This document shows, piece after piece, positions 1 to 9,343 of a stretch of 64,000 nt of DNA; positions within the stretch are counted from its first letter, which is position 1, and each line of letters opens with the position of its first letter. This stretch comes from an uncultured Bacteroidota bacterium (GTDB taxonomy: Bacteria > Bacteroidota > Bacteroidia > JADZBD01): positions 65,177-129,176 of the forward strand of contig CALEYQ010000001.1 of assembly GCA_937924855.1 (NCBI GenBank), given 5' to 3'. The position numbers were made by a program, and so were the translations under genes. Below the pieces are notes generated by a model that searched no databases, was not told the origin of the DNA, and saw only the letters and a program-made list of their open reading frames with translations.

Positions 1-1
1 G

Positions 2-1288
2 ACTCGATTTAAGGGGAAATCACCTTACGAGGCTTCCGGACTTTATGAGTTGGCTCTGTCTTTTTCGCTGAAGGACGAAAACGACAAAGCCTTTGCTATG
101 TTTAAGCGGATTACCGATGAGTTCCCTAAGTCGAATGTTACGGCCCCCTCTTTGCTTCAGATGGGGAACATTCTGAACAAGCAGAAAAAATACGACGACG
201 CTCTGGTAATTCTTGAAAAAGTTATCGATAAATACCCGAAAACATTTTCAGGACTGGAAGCCGTTCAGATCATCACCGAGATATGTAAAAACAAAAAGGA
301 CATGGAATGTCTCGATCGTGTGGCCGGCATTCCCTGGGCTAATGTGTCTAAAGCAAGAGTAGATTCAAATGCTTTTCAGATTGCGCGTGATGCTTATCTG
401 AAGGAAAACTACACCGAGGCCCGGATGCAGTTCGGAAAATACCTGCAAAAACATCCCGATGGTATTTTTGTGCTTGATGCTACCTTTTATAAAGCCGAAT
501 GCGATATGCTGGCCGGCGATCAGAACCTGGCCCTGGGTGGTTATGTTTTTGTGATTGACCGTATTCCCAACAAGTTCGGCGAGGTGAGTTTGGCCAAGGC
601 CAGCAGCATTTATTTTAAAAACAACGATTTTGAACGGGCGCTTAAGAATTATCAAACCCTGGAACAACTGGCCGAAACACCTTCAAACCTGATGAACGCA
701 AGAGTAGGGCAGATGCGTTGCCACTTTAATCTGAATAACTGGGATGGGGCCATAGAATACGGAAACAAAGTGCTTAACACCGACAAAACCGGCAAAGAAT
801 TGTTTTCGGAAACCAAAATGATAATGGGTAAATCGGCCATGGCAAAAGGCGATAATGATATGGCCTGGAAGGAATTTGCAGAAGTGATTAAGTCAGGAAC
901 CGGAGAGCGTCCGGTGGAAGCAAAATACCTTACGGGAGAAATAAAATTCCTGAAGGGAGAGTTTAAAGAATCGCAGAAAATTTTGTTTGAGTTGATTAAT
1001 CAGAAGCCCCCCTATAGTTATTGGATAGGGAAATCGTTTATTCTGATTTCCGACAATTATGTGGGACTGAACGATCTGTTTAACGCCAAATTTACCCTCA
1101 ATACCTTTATTGAGAAATCAACGAATGAAGAATTGCTGAAAATTGCGAGAGAAAAACTGGCGAAGGTGCTTGAGCTGGAAAAAGAACTTGAAAATAAAAA
1201 CAAACGAACCATCGAAGATCCCTTTAAGGTGGAGTTCAGAAATCAGCCTGTTCCTGTTTTGGAAAACGATTCAATACAAAAGAAATGA
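2..1288 (+). CDS. Tetratricopeptide-repeat protein, 3' part only
   Basis: The reading frame is open from base 2, so the gene begins before the window and only its C-terminal ~428 residues are seen. The helical repeats are TPR-like: paired helices with A/G-x-x-x-F/Y-x-x-x-x-x-P spacing, for example around the FPKS, YPKT and HPDG turns. This resembles the YbgF/BamD type of envelope TPR protein, which scaffolds protein contacts. The last codons overlap the start of the next gene (ATGA at 1285-1288), so the two are probably translated together and may act together at the outer membrane. The TPR fold is clear from sequence; the precise role is unknown. Confidence 0.85.
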   Translation, partial: TRFKGKSPYEASGLYELALSFSLKDENDKAFAMFKRITDEFPKSNVTAPSLLQMGNILNKQKKYDDALVILEKVIDKYPKTFSGLEAVQIITEICKNKKDMECLDRVAGIPWANVSKARVDSNAFQIARDAYLKENYTEARMQFGKYLQKHPDGIFVLDATFYKAECDMLAGDQNLALGGYVFVIDRIPNKFGEVSLAKASSIYFKNNDFERALKNYQTLEQLAETPSNLMNARVGQMRCHFNLNNWDGAIEYGNKVLNTDKTGKELFSETKMIMGKSAMAKGDNDMAWKEFAEVIKSGTGERPVEAKYLTGEIKFLKGEFKESQKILFELINQKPPYSYWIGKSFILISDNYVGLNDLFNAKFTLNTFIEKSTNEELLKIAREKLAKVLELEKELENKNKRTIEDPFKVEFRNQPVPVLENDSIQKK

Positions 1289-2973
1289 GAGTAGTCTTTT
1301 TTGCAAAGCCCCTTTTCATCGTAATGGTTTTCTGTGTTGGTGTAATGTCTCATGCCCAATACCGCGACACTTCCATTTTCTTTTTTGAAAGCGATGCGGT
1401 GATTAAAATTGCGAACACACAGAAAATAAAGGAGAACCCGGTTTTCCCGGATACTTCGGCCATAACGCCCGCCATGAAGTATGGAATTTCATCAGTTCCT
1501 GTTAGCCCTCCCCTCGTGTTAAATCCCATGAAAGCAGCGGTGCTTGAGGGAACCCCGCTTAAGAAATTGTATCCGGGTTTGATAAAAGCAGGGTTTGGAA
1601 ATTATACCACTCCGCTGCTGGATTTCAGTTTCGGCAGTTTGAGATCTAGAACTTTGAATTACGGTTTCAGGGCAATGCATCATTCTTCCAGAGCTACCCT
1701 TGAAAATTCCGGATTTAGCGGGTTTTCGGATAATCTACTTTCCGGCCACACAAAATATTTTCTGCGGAAACATACCCTGAGCGGCACTGCGGGGTATGAA
1801 AGAAATGCCGTTCATTATTTTGGATTCAATCCCGAATTGCATGATATTTCAAACCGTGAACTTACCTTCCAGGCATTTAACACGTTTAATCTTTCAGGGG
1901 AAATAAAAAGTCATTATCACGACTCTTCCAAACTGAATCATAAGGTAAATCTTGATTATTACATCCAGAATGATTTGTTCGATGTAATGGAAAATAATGT
2001 AAAGCTGAAGGCCGAGGGTGGGAAGGAAATCAATCATCAGTTTTTCGGTTCGCGGGTTTATGTAAATTACTTGAACGACCGCATGGGGGTAAAAGACACG
2101 GCCAATTCCACCATCCTGGGTCTGGAGCCTTTTGTGAAATATACCGGAAAAAAAATCCGGGCCTCTGTTGGGCTTAATATGGCGCTTGATCTGGCGGCTA
2201 AAAACCGCTTTTATTTTTATCCCAACCTTGAAGTTCAATTCAACATTGCCGATTATATCCTGGTTCCCTATGCCGGGATTGGAGGGGGTTTGAACCGAAA
2301 CAGCTATTATTCCCTGCGTAACGACAATCCCTTTCTGGTTCCCACCGTGGCCCTTAACCTGAGAAATACCGATGAGAAATTCCTTGTTTACGGCGGACTC
2401 CGGGGATCCATTTCAAAATCGCTTTCTTATGATCTTTCGGCCCGCTACACCCTGGTGAATGATCTTGTATTGTATGCTACCGATACCGGGAATGTGTTAA
2501 GTCCAACCCTTTACCAGATGTTGCAAAACCGCTTTGTGGTAGTGTATGATTCCGGAAATGTGTTAAACCTCAAGGGTCAGATTAAGTTTAACTCCGGGAA
2601 ACGCTTCAGTTTCATGATGGAGGGAAGCTATTACCGGTACTCCCTGAAAAATCATCGTTTTGCCTGGCATCTGCCCGGAATAGAGCTCGCCTTCAGGGCC
2701 GAATACAACCTGCGGGATAAAATCTACCTAAAATCATCGGTGTTTTATACCGGGGAAAGGTTTGCACCGGTGCGAAAAACCGCCAATAACCCCGATGGAT
2801 ATGTTATTTTGAAGGGTTTTGCCGATTTGAACCTGGGTCTTGAGTACAGGTATAACAAACGGACCTCCTTTTTTGCCAATTTCAATAACCTGAGCGGTGG
2901 ACGGTACTACCGCTGGCACAATTATCCTGTCCAGCGATTGAATGCTCTGGGGGGAGCAACCTGGGCATTTTAA
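1285..2973 (+). CDS. Outer-membrane beta-barrel protein, TonB-receptor-like
   Basis: The 562-residue product starts with a signal peptide (hydrophobic run to about residue 24, cleavage after SHA). The rest is rich in alternating aromatic strands and ends in an aromatic residue (WAF), as outer-membrane barrels do. The second half looks like the barrel of TonB-dependent receptors, but no recognisable plug or TonB box is visible, and 562 residues is short for a full receptor. The start overlaps the stop of the TPR gene by four bases, indicating one operon. The ligand is unknown. A barrel is well supported; TonB dependence is only inferred. Confidence 0.75.
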   Translation: MRVVFFAKPLFIVMVFCVGVMSHAQYRDTSIFFFESDAVIKIANTQKIKENPVFPDTSAITPAMKYGISSVPVSPPLVLNPMKAAVLEGTPLKKLYPGLIKAGFGNYTTPLLDFSFGSLRSRTLNYGFRAMHHSSRATLENSGFSGFSDNLLSGHTKYFLRKHTLSGTAGYERNAVHYFGFNPELHDISNRELTFQAFNTFNLSGEIKSHYHDSSKLNHKVNLDYYIQNDLFDVMENNVKLKAEGGKEINHQFFGSRVYVNYLNDRMGVKDTANSTILGLEPFVKYTGKKIRASVGLNMALDLAAKNRFYFYPNLEVQFNIADYILVPYAGIGGGLNRNSYYSLRNDNPFLVPTVALNLRNTDEKFLVYGGLRGSISKSLSYDLSARYTLVNDLVLYATDTGNVLSPTLYQMLQNRFVVVYDSGNVLNLKGQIKFNSGKRFSFMMEGSYYRYSLKNHRFAWHLPGIELAFRAEYNLRDKIYLKSSVFYTGERFAPVRKTANNPDGYVILKGFADLNLGLEYRYNKRTSFFANFNNLSGGRYYRWHNYPVQRLNALGGATWAF

Positions 2974-2996
2974 ACCCCTTTTTTTGACCCTTTTCG

Positions 2997-3021
2997 GGGG
3001 GCTTTTCGGGCCCCCTTTTTT
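2997..3021 (+). terminator. Intrinsic terminator after the TPR/barrel operon
   Basis: A GGGGGC/GCCCCC stem (2997-3002 with 3010-3015), a 7-base loop and six T residues immediately after. It lies 24 bases past the barrel stop codon and separates that operon from gyrB. Confidence 0.85.
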
Positions 3022-3134
3022 GTTAACAATTGTTGATAAAATTACCCCCTTTTGGAGGGCTTAAAACTGCCCTTAAACCCCTGATTTTTAGTAAATTTAA
3101 GCTTTAATTAACCCAAATTAATTTACGCCCGTTT

Positions 3135-5102
3135 ATGGAAGAATCCGTGAAAGAAAAGAATGCAAAAAATGAGTACTCAGCCGACAGTATTCAGGTCCTC
3201 GAAGGATTGGAAGCAGTTAGAAAGCGTCCGGCTATGTATATCGGTGATATCGGATTTAAAGGACTGCATCACCTGGTTTATGAAGTAGTAGATAATTCAA
3301 TTGACGAAGCATTAGCCGGTCACTGTAAAAATATTTTTGTAACCATACTTGAAGATAATTCCATTTCTGTTTCTGATGACGGACGTGGAATTCCTACCGA
3401 TATTCATCCGAAAGAAAAAAGATCGGCGCTTGAAGTGGTGATGACCGTATTGCATGCCGGAGGAAAATTCGATAAGGATTCCTATAAAGTTTCGGGCGGA
3501 CTTCACGGTGTGGGTGTAAGTTGCGTTAATGCATTATCAACACATTTGAAAGTTACGGTATGCCGTAACGGAAAAGTTTACGAGCAGGAATACAGTCTCG
3601 GAAAGCCATTGTATGAAGTAAAGGAAGTGGGAACCACCGACAAGCGTGGAACCACTGTGCACTTTAAACCTGACACCAGCATATTCACGGTTCAGGAATA
3701 CAATTATGATACGCTTGCCACCCGTATGCGGGAGCTTGCATTTTTGAATAAGGGAATTCGTATTACCCTTTGCGACGGAAGAAGGAAAGACGATGAGGGA
3801 AATAATATCTGTGAGGTGTTTTATTCTGAAGGCGGATTGCTTGAGTTTGTTCAGTTTCTGGATCAGAACCGCGAAAAGATTACCGATGGTGTTATTTACA
3901 TGGAGGGTGAGAAGTCGGGCATTCCGATTGAGATCGCCATGCTTTATAATAATTCCTTCAACGAGAACTTACATACCTACGTTAATAATATCAATACCCA
4001 CGAAGGAGGTACGCATTTGGCGGGATTCCGGAGAGGGCTTACCCGTACGCTGAAAACCTATGCCGAAAAAACCGGTATGCTTTCAAAGCTTAAGTTTGAT
4101 ATCAGCGGAGACGATTTCCGGGAAGGACTTACTGCGGTTATTTCCGTGAAGGTGGCCGAACCCCAATTCGAGGGTCAGACCAAAACCAAATTGGGTAACA
4201 ATGAAGTAATGGGAGCCGTTGATCAGGCGGTGAGCGAAATGCTCGAAAATTATCTGGAAGAAAACCCGAAGAATGCCCGTGTGATAGTGGAAAAAGTAAT
4301 TCTCGCCGCAACGGCCCGTCATGCGGCAAGGAAAGCCCGCGAGTTGGTGCAGCGTAAAGGAGCACTCACAGGAACCGGACTTCCCGGAAAGCTGGCCGAT
4401 TGTTCGGAAACAGATCCCGGCAAATGCGAACTGTTCCTGGTTGAGGGAGACTCGGCCGGTGGAACAGCCAAGCAGGGCAGAGACCGAAACTACCAGGCCA
4501 TTCTTCCCCTCCGCGGAAAAATTCTGAATGTGGAGAAGGCCATGGAGTATAAAATTTACGAAAACGAAGAGATTAAGAATATTTTTACGGCCCTGGGTGT
4601 TTACCGGGGTACTTCGGATGATGAGCGGGCTCTTAATATGGACAAGCTCAGGTATCACAAGATTGTAATTATGACGGATGCCGATGTGGACGGAAGTCAT
4701 ATTACCACCCTGATTCTTACCTTCTTCTTCCGTCACATGAAAGAGCTTATTGAAAACGGCTACATATACATTGCTGCTCCTCCCTTATATCTGGTAAAAA
4801 AGGGTAAGGAAGAGCGGTATTGCTGGAACGATGAGCAAAGAATTCTCGCCATTAAGGAATTAGCCGGTGGTGAAGGGAAAGAAGGTTCTGTAAATGTTCA
4901 GCGATACAAGGGTCTCGGAGAAATGAATGCCGAGCAATTATGGACTACTACTATGAATCCGGTAAATCGCACCCTGAGAAAGGTTACTATTGAGAGTGCT
5001 GCCGAGGCAGATCGGATCTTTTCGATGCTTATGGGCGATGATGTTCCTCCACGCCGTGAGTTTATTGAAAAGAACGCCAAGTATGCAAATATTGATGCCT
5101 GA
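3135..5102 (+). CDS. gyrB: DNA gyrase subunit B
   Basis: ATP-hydrolysing subunit of DNA gyrase, which with GyrA introduces negative supercoils. The 655-residue length matches Bacteroidota GyrB. Visible in order are the GHKL ATPase domain (RPAMYIGD, DDGRGIP, GGLHGVG), the transducer lysine motif (QTKTKLGN) and the TOPRIM domain with EGDSAGG and the metal-binding DADVDGSHI. The C-terminal QRYKGLGEMNAEQLW signature follows. The MNP-type wording after QLW favours GyrB over ParE. The ATG at 3135 begins a normal N-terminus ahead of the conserved SIQVLEGLEAVR. Only a poor -7 box (TAAATTTA at 3092) lies upstream. The gene stands alone between two terminators; gyrA is not in the window. Confidence 0.97.
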   Translation: MEESVKEKNAKNEYSADSIQVLEGLEAVRKRPAMYIGDIGFKGLHHLVYEVVDNSIDEALAGHCKNIFVTILEDNSISVSDDGRGIPTDIHPKEKRSALEVVMTVLHAGGKFDKDSYKVSGGLHGVGVSCVNALSTHLKVTVCRNGKVYEQEYSLGKPLYEVKEVGTTDKRGTTVHFKPDTSIFTVQEYNYDTLATRMRELAFLNKGIRITLCDGRRKDDEGNNICEVFYSEGGLLEFVQFLDQNREKITDGVIYMEGEKSGIPIEIAMLYNNSFNENLHTYVNNINTHEGGTHLAGFRRGLTRTLKTYAEKTGMLSKLKFDISGDDFREGLTAVISVKVAEPQFEGQTKTKLGNNEVMGAVDQAVSEMLENYLEENPKNARVIVEKVILAATARHAARKARELVQRKGALTGTGLPGKLADCSETDPGKCELFLVEGDSAGGTAKQGRDRNYQAILPLRGKILNVEKAMEYKIYENEEIKNIFTALGVYRGTSDDERALNMDKLRYHKIVIMTDADVDGSHITTLILTFFFRHMKELIENGYIYIAAPPLYLVKKGKEERYCWNDEQRILAIKELAGGEGKEGSVNVQRYKGLGEMNAEQLWTTTMNPVNRTLRKVTIESAAEADRIFSMLMGDDVPPRREFIEKNAKYANIDA

Positions 5103-5125
5103 TGCATAAGTAAAGGCACAAAAAA

Positions 5126-5148
5126 AGCGGGCAGTGCCCGCTTTTTTT
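5126..5148. terminator. Bidirectional terminator between gyrB and the first collagen-like gene
   Basis: Stem AGCGGGC/GCCCGCT (5126-5132 with 5136-5142) with a 3-base loop, an A run on the left and a T run on the right. It can therefore end the convergent transcripts of gyrB and of the gene starting its 3' end at 5166. Confidence 0.9.
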
Positions 5149-5165
5149 ATTTATAATTCTTCGAA

Positions 5166-6941
5166 TTAAAAAGTCTTTTTCGGAAGGGGTTGTTGAGAAA
5201 GGTCGCTCAGGCGAACTGAGTTAACCTTGTGTTTGCCTTCAAACTTATGGAACCTGATTCCGGTATATTTGGAAACCAGAATTCCGTTGCGGTATTCATC
5301 GGCACGAACGGCAACCACTTTATAGGTGAATTTTACATTTGAGTTGCCTCCGGAAAGTTCTTTTACTTCAAAACCATCTTTGGATTTATTAAACACATAT
5401 ACTCCGTTACAATCGCCTTCCAGCTGAATAAATACGCGAAGTGGATTTTGTCCGTCTACGGTAATATTCTTGGAGTAAATGGGATCCAGGGTAATCCGTG
5501 CATATCCGTTTACAAGATTACCTTCTCCATAGTCTTCAAACATGGGTTCGGGAGCTTCGGGTGAATACATAACCACCTGTTGGCCGTATAGATCTTCTAC
5601 AATAGTTGAAACAACACCGGTTCCAATGATTTTATTGTTGGTGGCTCCATTATAACGGGCCACATAAGCAAAATAATCATTGGCAGCATTCAGGGAGTCG
5701 TCGAAATAACCTCCGGCCGTTATGCCTGCAGTACTTCCTCCATAGGCGCGGGCGTAAATTCCGTATGATCTACCGGTAAAAGATCCGCCACTTCCGGCGG
5801 TGGAATAATAAATAGGGTTCACATTATTTCCACCTCCTACAACTCCGGTTCCCAGAACATTCGTATTCCAGCTGATGGAGCCAAAAGAAGCGGCTCCCAC
5901 GGCCTGAAAATATCCTCCGGAGCCGGTAAGGTTATTAAATCCGATAACACCAAAACTGGTGGAGGTGTTTACACCATAAACACCTGCTCCTGTGCTGGAG
6001 TTAATCCCCTGCACTCCGTATCCGCCTCCTGTGTTTTCACCATACACACCCACTCCGGTGGTTGCGGAATATCCGTTAATTGCAAAAGCCCCAAGCGGGT
6101 TGGTTGAGCCGGCCACACCGGAACCAAAAACAGAGAATACATCGCCCGCAAAAGGTGCAACGGCATTATAAACTCCGGGTCCTGTTGCCAGAATTCGCAT
6201 TCTTTCATTCGTGGCAAGAGCGCCACCGGTTTTAGTAACAAATGCCTGAGCATCCAGAGTTCCGATAAAGTTGGTGGGGGGAGTGGTACCTGAATTACCT
6301 AAAATCCACCAGGCAGTTTGTGAGGGACCGGTTGCGCCGGTTGCCCCTGTGGCGCCTGTTGATCCGGTGGCACCGGTAGCACCGTTATTTCCTGTAGGGC
6401 CGGTAGCTCCGTTCGCGCCGGCAGGGCCTGTGGCTCCGGTAGCACCGTTAGCGCCCGAAGGTCCTGTTGGTCCCTGTGGGCCCGTTGCACCATTAGCACC
6501 TGCAGGTCCGGTTGGGCCGGTAGCTCCGGTTGATCCGTTAGTTCCCGCAGGGCCTGTGGCTCCGGTAGCACCCGTAGGTCCGGTTGCTCCAACCGATCCG
6601 CTGGAACCCGTGGGTCCTGTAGGCCCGGTAGGTCCGGTTCCACCACCTGCCGAGGCACGGCAAAGGCTTACCCATGAGGGGGGAGCGGTACGGTAAAAAA
6701 AGTAACACATGGAATCGGTATCGTACACCAATAATGAATTGGAAGGGGCAACTATGGCCAAACGCTGCACCGCAGTCATTCGGGGAACCAATAGCCCTTT
6801 GTTAGTAGAAAGCAATTCTAAAATTGCACTGGGAGCCGGTGTGTTTGTTCCGATTCCAACATTGTCCTGGGCGATAAGGCTTGAAGGAGCCATAAAAACG
6901 GCAAATACAATCAGCCATAAACCAAGTAAAAATTTTTTCAT
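5166..6941 (-). CDS. Secreted collagen-like repeat protein A
   Basis: A 591-residue exported protein with a signal peptide ending in LIAQ. Next comes the Bacteroidota surface-protein opening DNVGIGTNTP...STNKGLLVPRM (residues 26-60), then an uninterrupted Gly-X-Y tract at roughly residues 99-207, rich in GPTG, GATG and GANG triplets. After that is a glycine/serine-rich region (YG-x-G, GVYG and similar) and a C-terminal block with EAPEPMF, GNLVNGYARI and FIQLEGDCNGVYV. The Gly-X-Y tract should form a collagen-type triple helix; Thr at Y positions resembles spore and phage collagens. No type IX secretion C-terminal domain is visible. It is a paralogue of the next gene but has its own promoter. 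The role is unknown; surface adhesin or fibre is an inference. Confidence 0.85.
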   Translation of the reverse strand: MKKFLLGLWLIVFAVFMAPSSLIAQDNVGIGTNTPAPSAILELLSTNKGLLVPRMTAVQRLAIVAPSNSLLVYDTDSMCYFFYRTAPPSWVSLCRASAGGGTGPTGPTGPTGSSGSVGATGPTGATGATGPAGTNGSTGATGPTGPAGANGATGPQGPTGPSGANGATGATGPAGANGATGPTGNNGATGATGSTGATGATGATGPSQTAWWILGNSGTTPPTNFIGTLDAQAFVTKTGGALATNERMRILATGPGVYNAVAPFAGDVFSVFGSGVAGSTNPLGAFAINGYSATTGVGVYGENTGGGYGVQGINSSTGAGVYGVNTSTSFGVIGFNNLTGSGGYFQAVGAASFGSISWNTNVLGTGVVGGGNNVNPIYYSTAGSGGSFTGRSYGIYARAYGGSTAGITAGGYFDDSLNAANDYFAYVARYNGATNNKIIGTGVVSTIVEDLYGQQVVMYSPEAPEPMFEDYGEGNLVNGYARITLDPIYSKNITVDGQNPLRVFIQLEGDCNGVYVFNKSKDGFEVKELSGGNSNVKFTYKVVAVRADEYRNGILVSKYTGIRFHKFEGKHKVNSVRLSDLSQQPLPKKTF

Positions 6942-6961
6942 TTTTCGGGTATAGGTTTAGG

Positions 6962-6969
6962 CAAAACTA
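6962..6969 (-). promoter_or_regulatory. -7 promoter box for collagen-like gene A
   Basis: On the minus strand the sequence reads TAGTTTTG, a full match to TAnnTTTG, 20 bases before the ATG at 6941. No clear -33 TTTG is present at the ideal distance. Confidence 0.6.
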
Positions 6970-6983
6970 AGGAAGAAAAATGG

Positions 6984-7010
6984 AAAAAAAAAGCCCCCAA
7001 ATGGGGGCTT
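6984..7010 (-). terminator. Intrinsic terminator of collagen-like gene B
   Basis: Stem AAGCCCCC/GGGGGCTT (6991-6998 with 7003-7010), 4-base loop, followed on the minus strand by a run of T residues (plus-strand A tract 6984-6992). It sits 25 bases beyond the stop of gene B and just upstream of the gene A promoter, so the two paralogues are separate units. Confidence 0.9.
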
Positions 7011-7034
7011 TTGTACAAGTTCCAAACAGGATTT

Positions 7035-9209
7035 TTAACGGTTCTGAAGGGATTTACCCTTTGAATTGTCTTCCTTTATCTCAAGATTCTTCACCGGAGC
7101 CGGTCCGGGACCTACAGGGAAGCGAAGATTTGCATTTACCGAAGTAACATTTCCTGACTGGTCTTTCGTGTCAGCCCTGTTGGCAAAAATCTGCCAGGAA
7201 AATTTAACATTGCTTTGTCCGCCGTTCAATTCAACCACATCAAATCCATTGGCGGTTTTGTTGGTTACATAAACTCCGTTGCAGTTTCCTTCCAGCTGAA
7301 TGAAAACTTTGAGGGGCTTGCTATCGTCGATGTAGATGTTTTTTGCAAGAATGGGATCAATGTCAATATGAGCAAAACCATTCACGAGCGTTCCGGTTCC
7401 CACATCCTGAAATAAAACTTCAGGAGCTTCGGTACAAAACATTATGCGGTTCTCATCATTCATGCCTTTAACCATGGTAGATTTTAATCCGGCAGAAAGA
7501 ATACCATAATCAGTGGCTCCGTTTCTTCCACCCACATAAGCATAGCCGTTGGCGTAGTTGTTAGCGGAGAAATATCCTCCCCAGCGACCGTTAATCGGGA
7601 GGGCGGTTGTTCCAACAGCCCAACCGGCCATACCGTAATCCTGGCCCGTTCCATTCACTCCGCAACCGGCACCAAGTGTGGTAAAGGGTCCAGGAATGTT
7701 GTTTCCAACCCCTAAAAATCCAATACCTGTGGTAAGAGTTGTTACGGCAGGTGCATTACCAGCACGGCCGAGACCTCCCAAATCAATTCCGGTAAATGCA
7801 CCACCGCTTCCATTCACCATATAGGTTCCTTGTGCGCCTTCACCGGCTCCAAAAATGGCGGTTCCTGAAGCATTTCCGTTATTTCCGCGAACACCGAAAC
7901 CGGTAGCGTTTGAAATGTTTCCGTAAACACCGGTAGATCCGTTTCCGGTTGTGGAAGAATTTTCTCCGTAAACACCAGCGCCCGTGGAATTGACATATCC
8001 GTTAATGGCCCAATCGCCCAATGTGTTATTTGTAGCACCGGTATAGTTGTTTCCTACAACAGAAAACACATCTCCCGCCATAAGGGTTGTTGCATTGTAA
8101 TGTGCCTGTCCTGTATTAAATATCCGCATCCGCTCAATGTTGTTGGAGCGCATGGCAAAACTCATGTTGTCGGTAGTTCCCAGGAAATTAGCTGCAATGT
8201 TGGTTCCGGCATTTCCTGTGGTAAGCCATGCTCCTGCAAGGGTGGTGAGATTTTGGGGAAATGTGGTAACCAGGTTTAAAGTTCCGTTGGTGTTGAAGGT
8301 CAAACTTGTTATGGTCCAGTTCGGACCGGTTGGTCCGGTTACACCCTGAGGTCCTGTTGCACCTGTTAATCCGGTAGGACCAGTTGGTCCCTGAGCACCT
8401 GCTGCTCCGGTAGGTCCGGTTGCGCCATTTGCACCTGCAGGACCTGTTGGACCTTGTGCTCCTGTCGCACCATTTGCGCCGTTCGCACCTGTGGGTCCGG
8501 TTGCGCCGTTAGCACCATTCGCACCCGTAGGTCCGGTTGCTCCGTTAGCACCATTCGCACCGGTAGGACCGGTTGCTCCGTTAGCACCATTTGCACCCGT
8601 AGGTCCGGTTGCTCCGTTAGCACCATTCGCACCGGTAGGTCCGGTTGCGCCATTTGCACCGGCAGGACCCGTGGGTCCCTGTGCACCCGTTACACCGTTT
8701 GCGCCTGTAGGTCCGGTAGGACCATTTGCACCGGCAGGACCTGTGGGTCCTTGTGCACCTGTTGCACCGTTAGCACCTGCTGCACCGGTTGGCCCCTGTG
8801 GACCTGTTGCTCCATTTAACCCTGCAGGTCCTGTTGGACCAGTTGCTCCATTGGCTCCCGCCGAACCGGTGGGTCCGGTAGCACCTGCTGTTCCGGCAGG
8901 ACCTGTAGGCCCTGTTGGACCTGCATTCTGACATAGAGAAATCCATCCGGAAGCGGTGGTGAAATAAAAAAAGCAATCGAAGTTTGTATCATAAACCAAA
9001 AGCCCATTGGCCGGTGTTGCAATAGCCGTTCGCTGAGCGGTTGTCATTCTGGGAACCAAAACACCTTTGTTGGTGCTGAGCATTTCCAGAATGGAAGAAG
9101 CATCCGGAGTGTTGGTTCCAATTCCGACATTATCCTGAGCCTGAATATTTCCAAAAAGGAAAATTAAAATTCCGACAAGGAATTTTGAAAAGGGTAATTT
9201 TCTGATCAT
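7035..9209 (-). CDS. Secreted collagen-like repeat protein B
   Basis: A 724-residue paralogue of the neighbouring collagen-like protein with the same plan: signal peptide ending NIQAQ, the DNVGIGTNTP opening, a longer Gly-X-Y tract (about residues 99-305), a glycine/asparagine-rich middle and the shared C-terminal block (EAPEVLF, GTLVNGFAHI, FIQLEGNCNGVYV, NGFDVVELNGG). The extra length of the tract comes largely from exact 12-residue repeats encoded by a 36-base unit. The N- and C-terminal blocks are well conserved between the pair while the middle differs, as expected for surface proteins that diversify after duplication. It has its own near-ideal promoter and terminator. Function unknown; a trimeric surface fibre is an inference. 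Confidence 0.85.
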   Translation of the reverse strand: MIRKLPFSKFLVGILIFLFGNIQAQDNVGIGTNTPDASSILEMLSTNKGVLVPRMTTAQRTAIATPANGLLVYDTNFDCFFYFTTASGWISLCQNAGPTGPTGPAGTAGATGPTGSAGANGATGPTGPAGLNGATGPQGPTGAAGANGATGAQGPTGPAGANGPTGPTGANGVTGAQGPTGPAGANGATGPTGANGANGATGPTGANGANGATGPTGANGANGATGPTGANGANGATGPTGANGANGATGAQGPTGPAGANGATGPTGAAGAQGPTGPTGLTGATGPQGVTGPTGPNWTITSLTFNTNGTLNLVTTFPQNLTTLAGAWLTTGNAGTNIAANFLGTTDNMSFAMRSNNIERMRIFNTGQAHYNATTLMAGDVFSVVGNNYTGATNNTLGDWAINGYVNSTGAGVYGENSSTTGNGSTGVYGNISNATGFGVRGNNGNASGTAIFGAGEGAQGTYMVNGSGGAFTGIDLGGLGRAGNAPAVTTLTTGIGFLGVGNNIPGPFTTLGAGCGVNGTGQDYGMAGWAVGTTALPINGRWGGYFSANNYANGYAYVGGRNGATDYGILSAGLKSTMVKGMNDENRIMFCTEAPEVLFQDVGTGTLVNGFAHIDIDPILAKNIYIDDSKPLKVFIQLEGNCNGVYVTNKTANGFDVVELNGGQSNVKFSWQIFANRADTKDQSGNVTSVNANLRFPVGPGPAPVKNLEIKEDNSKGKSLQNR
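8475..8650. repeat. 36-base tandem repeat inside collagen-like gene B
   Basis: The sequence ggtccgg (once ggaccgg) recurs at 8494, 8530, 8566, 8602 and 8638, exactly 36 bases apart, with nearly identical sequence between. Each unit encodes 12 residues of the GPTGANGANGAT pattern, so copy-number change adds or removes four collagen triplets without shifting frame. Confidence 0.9.
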
Positions 9210-9235
9210 TTGGGTTTTTGTTTTGGAGGAAGGAA

Positions 9236-9266
9236 CAAATATAAATAAAAAACAGACCTTTCCAAA
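9236..9266 (-). promoter_or_regulatory. Promoter of collagen-like gene B
   Basis: Minus strand: TTTG (9263-9266), 19 bases, then TATATTTG (9236-9243). Both elements and the spacing match the Bacteroidota consensus exactly. The start codon at 9209 lies 27 bases beyond the -7 box. Confidence 0.85.
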
Positions 9267-9343
9267 GGTTTAACCTTCTCTATTTCAGTAGTTTGTGGGT
9301 TGTTTATAATGCCTTGATTGATAGCTCTTTACCTAAACTTTTT

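Noticed and set aside
4083..4736. A 217-codon frame antisense to gyrB
   Set aside because: Shadow of the gyrB TOPRIM region; no promoter and no start features.
6271..6696. A proline/alanine/valine-rich open frame on the plus strand across the collagen tract (and a similar one at 8491-8931)
   Set aside because: It is the complementary reading of GGN-CCN-rich collagen codons, with no start context, promoter or signal peptide, and it ends with the repeat.
8475..8650. A 36-base periodic array that could be taken for a CRISPR
   Set aside because: Units are contiguous with no unique spacers and lie in frame inside a collagen-like gene.
9258..9269. A CCTTTCCAAAGG palindrome upstream of collagen-like gene B as an operator
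   Set aside because: It is explained by the -33 TTTG and its surroundings, and the half-sites are only five bases.
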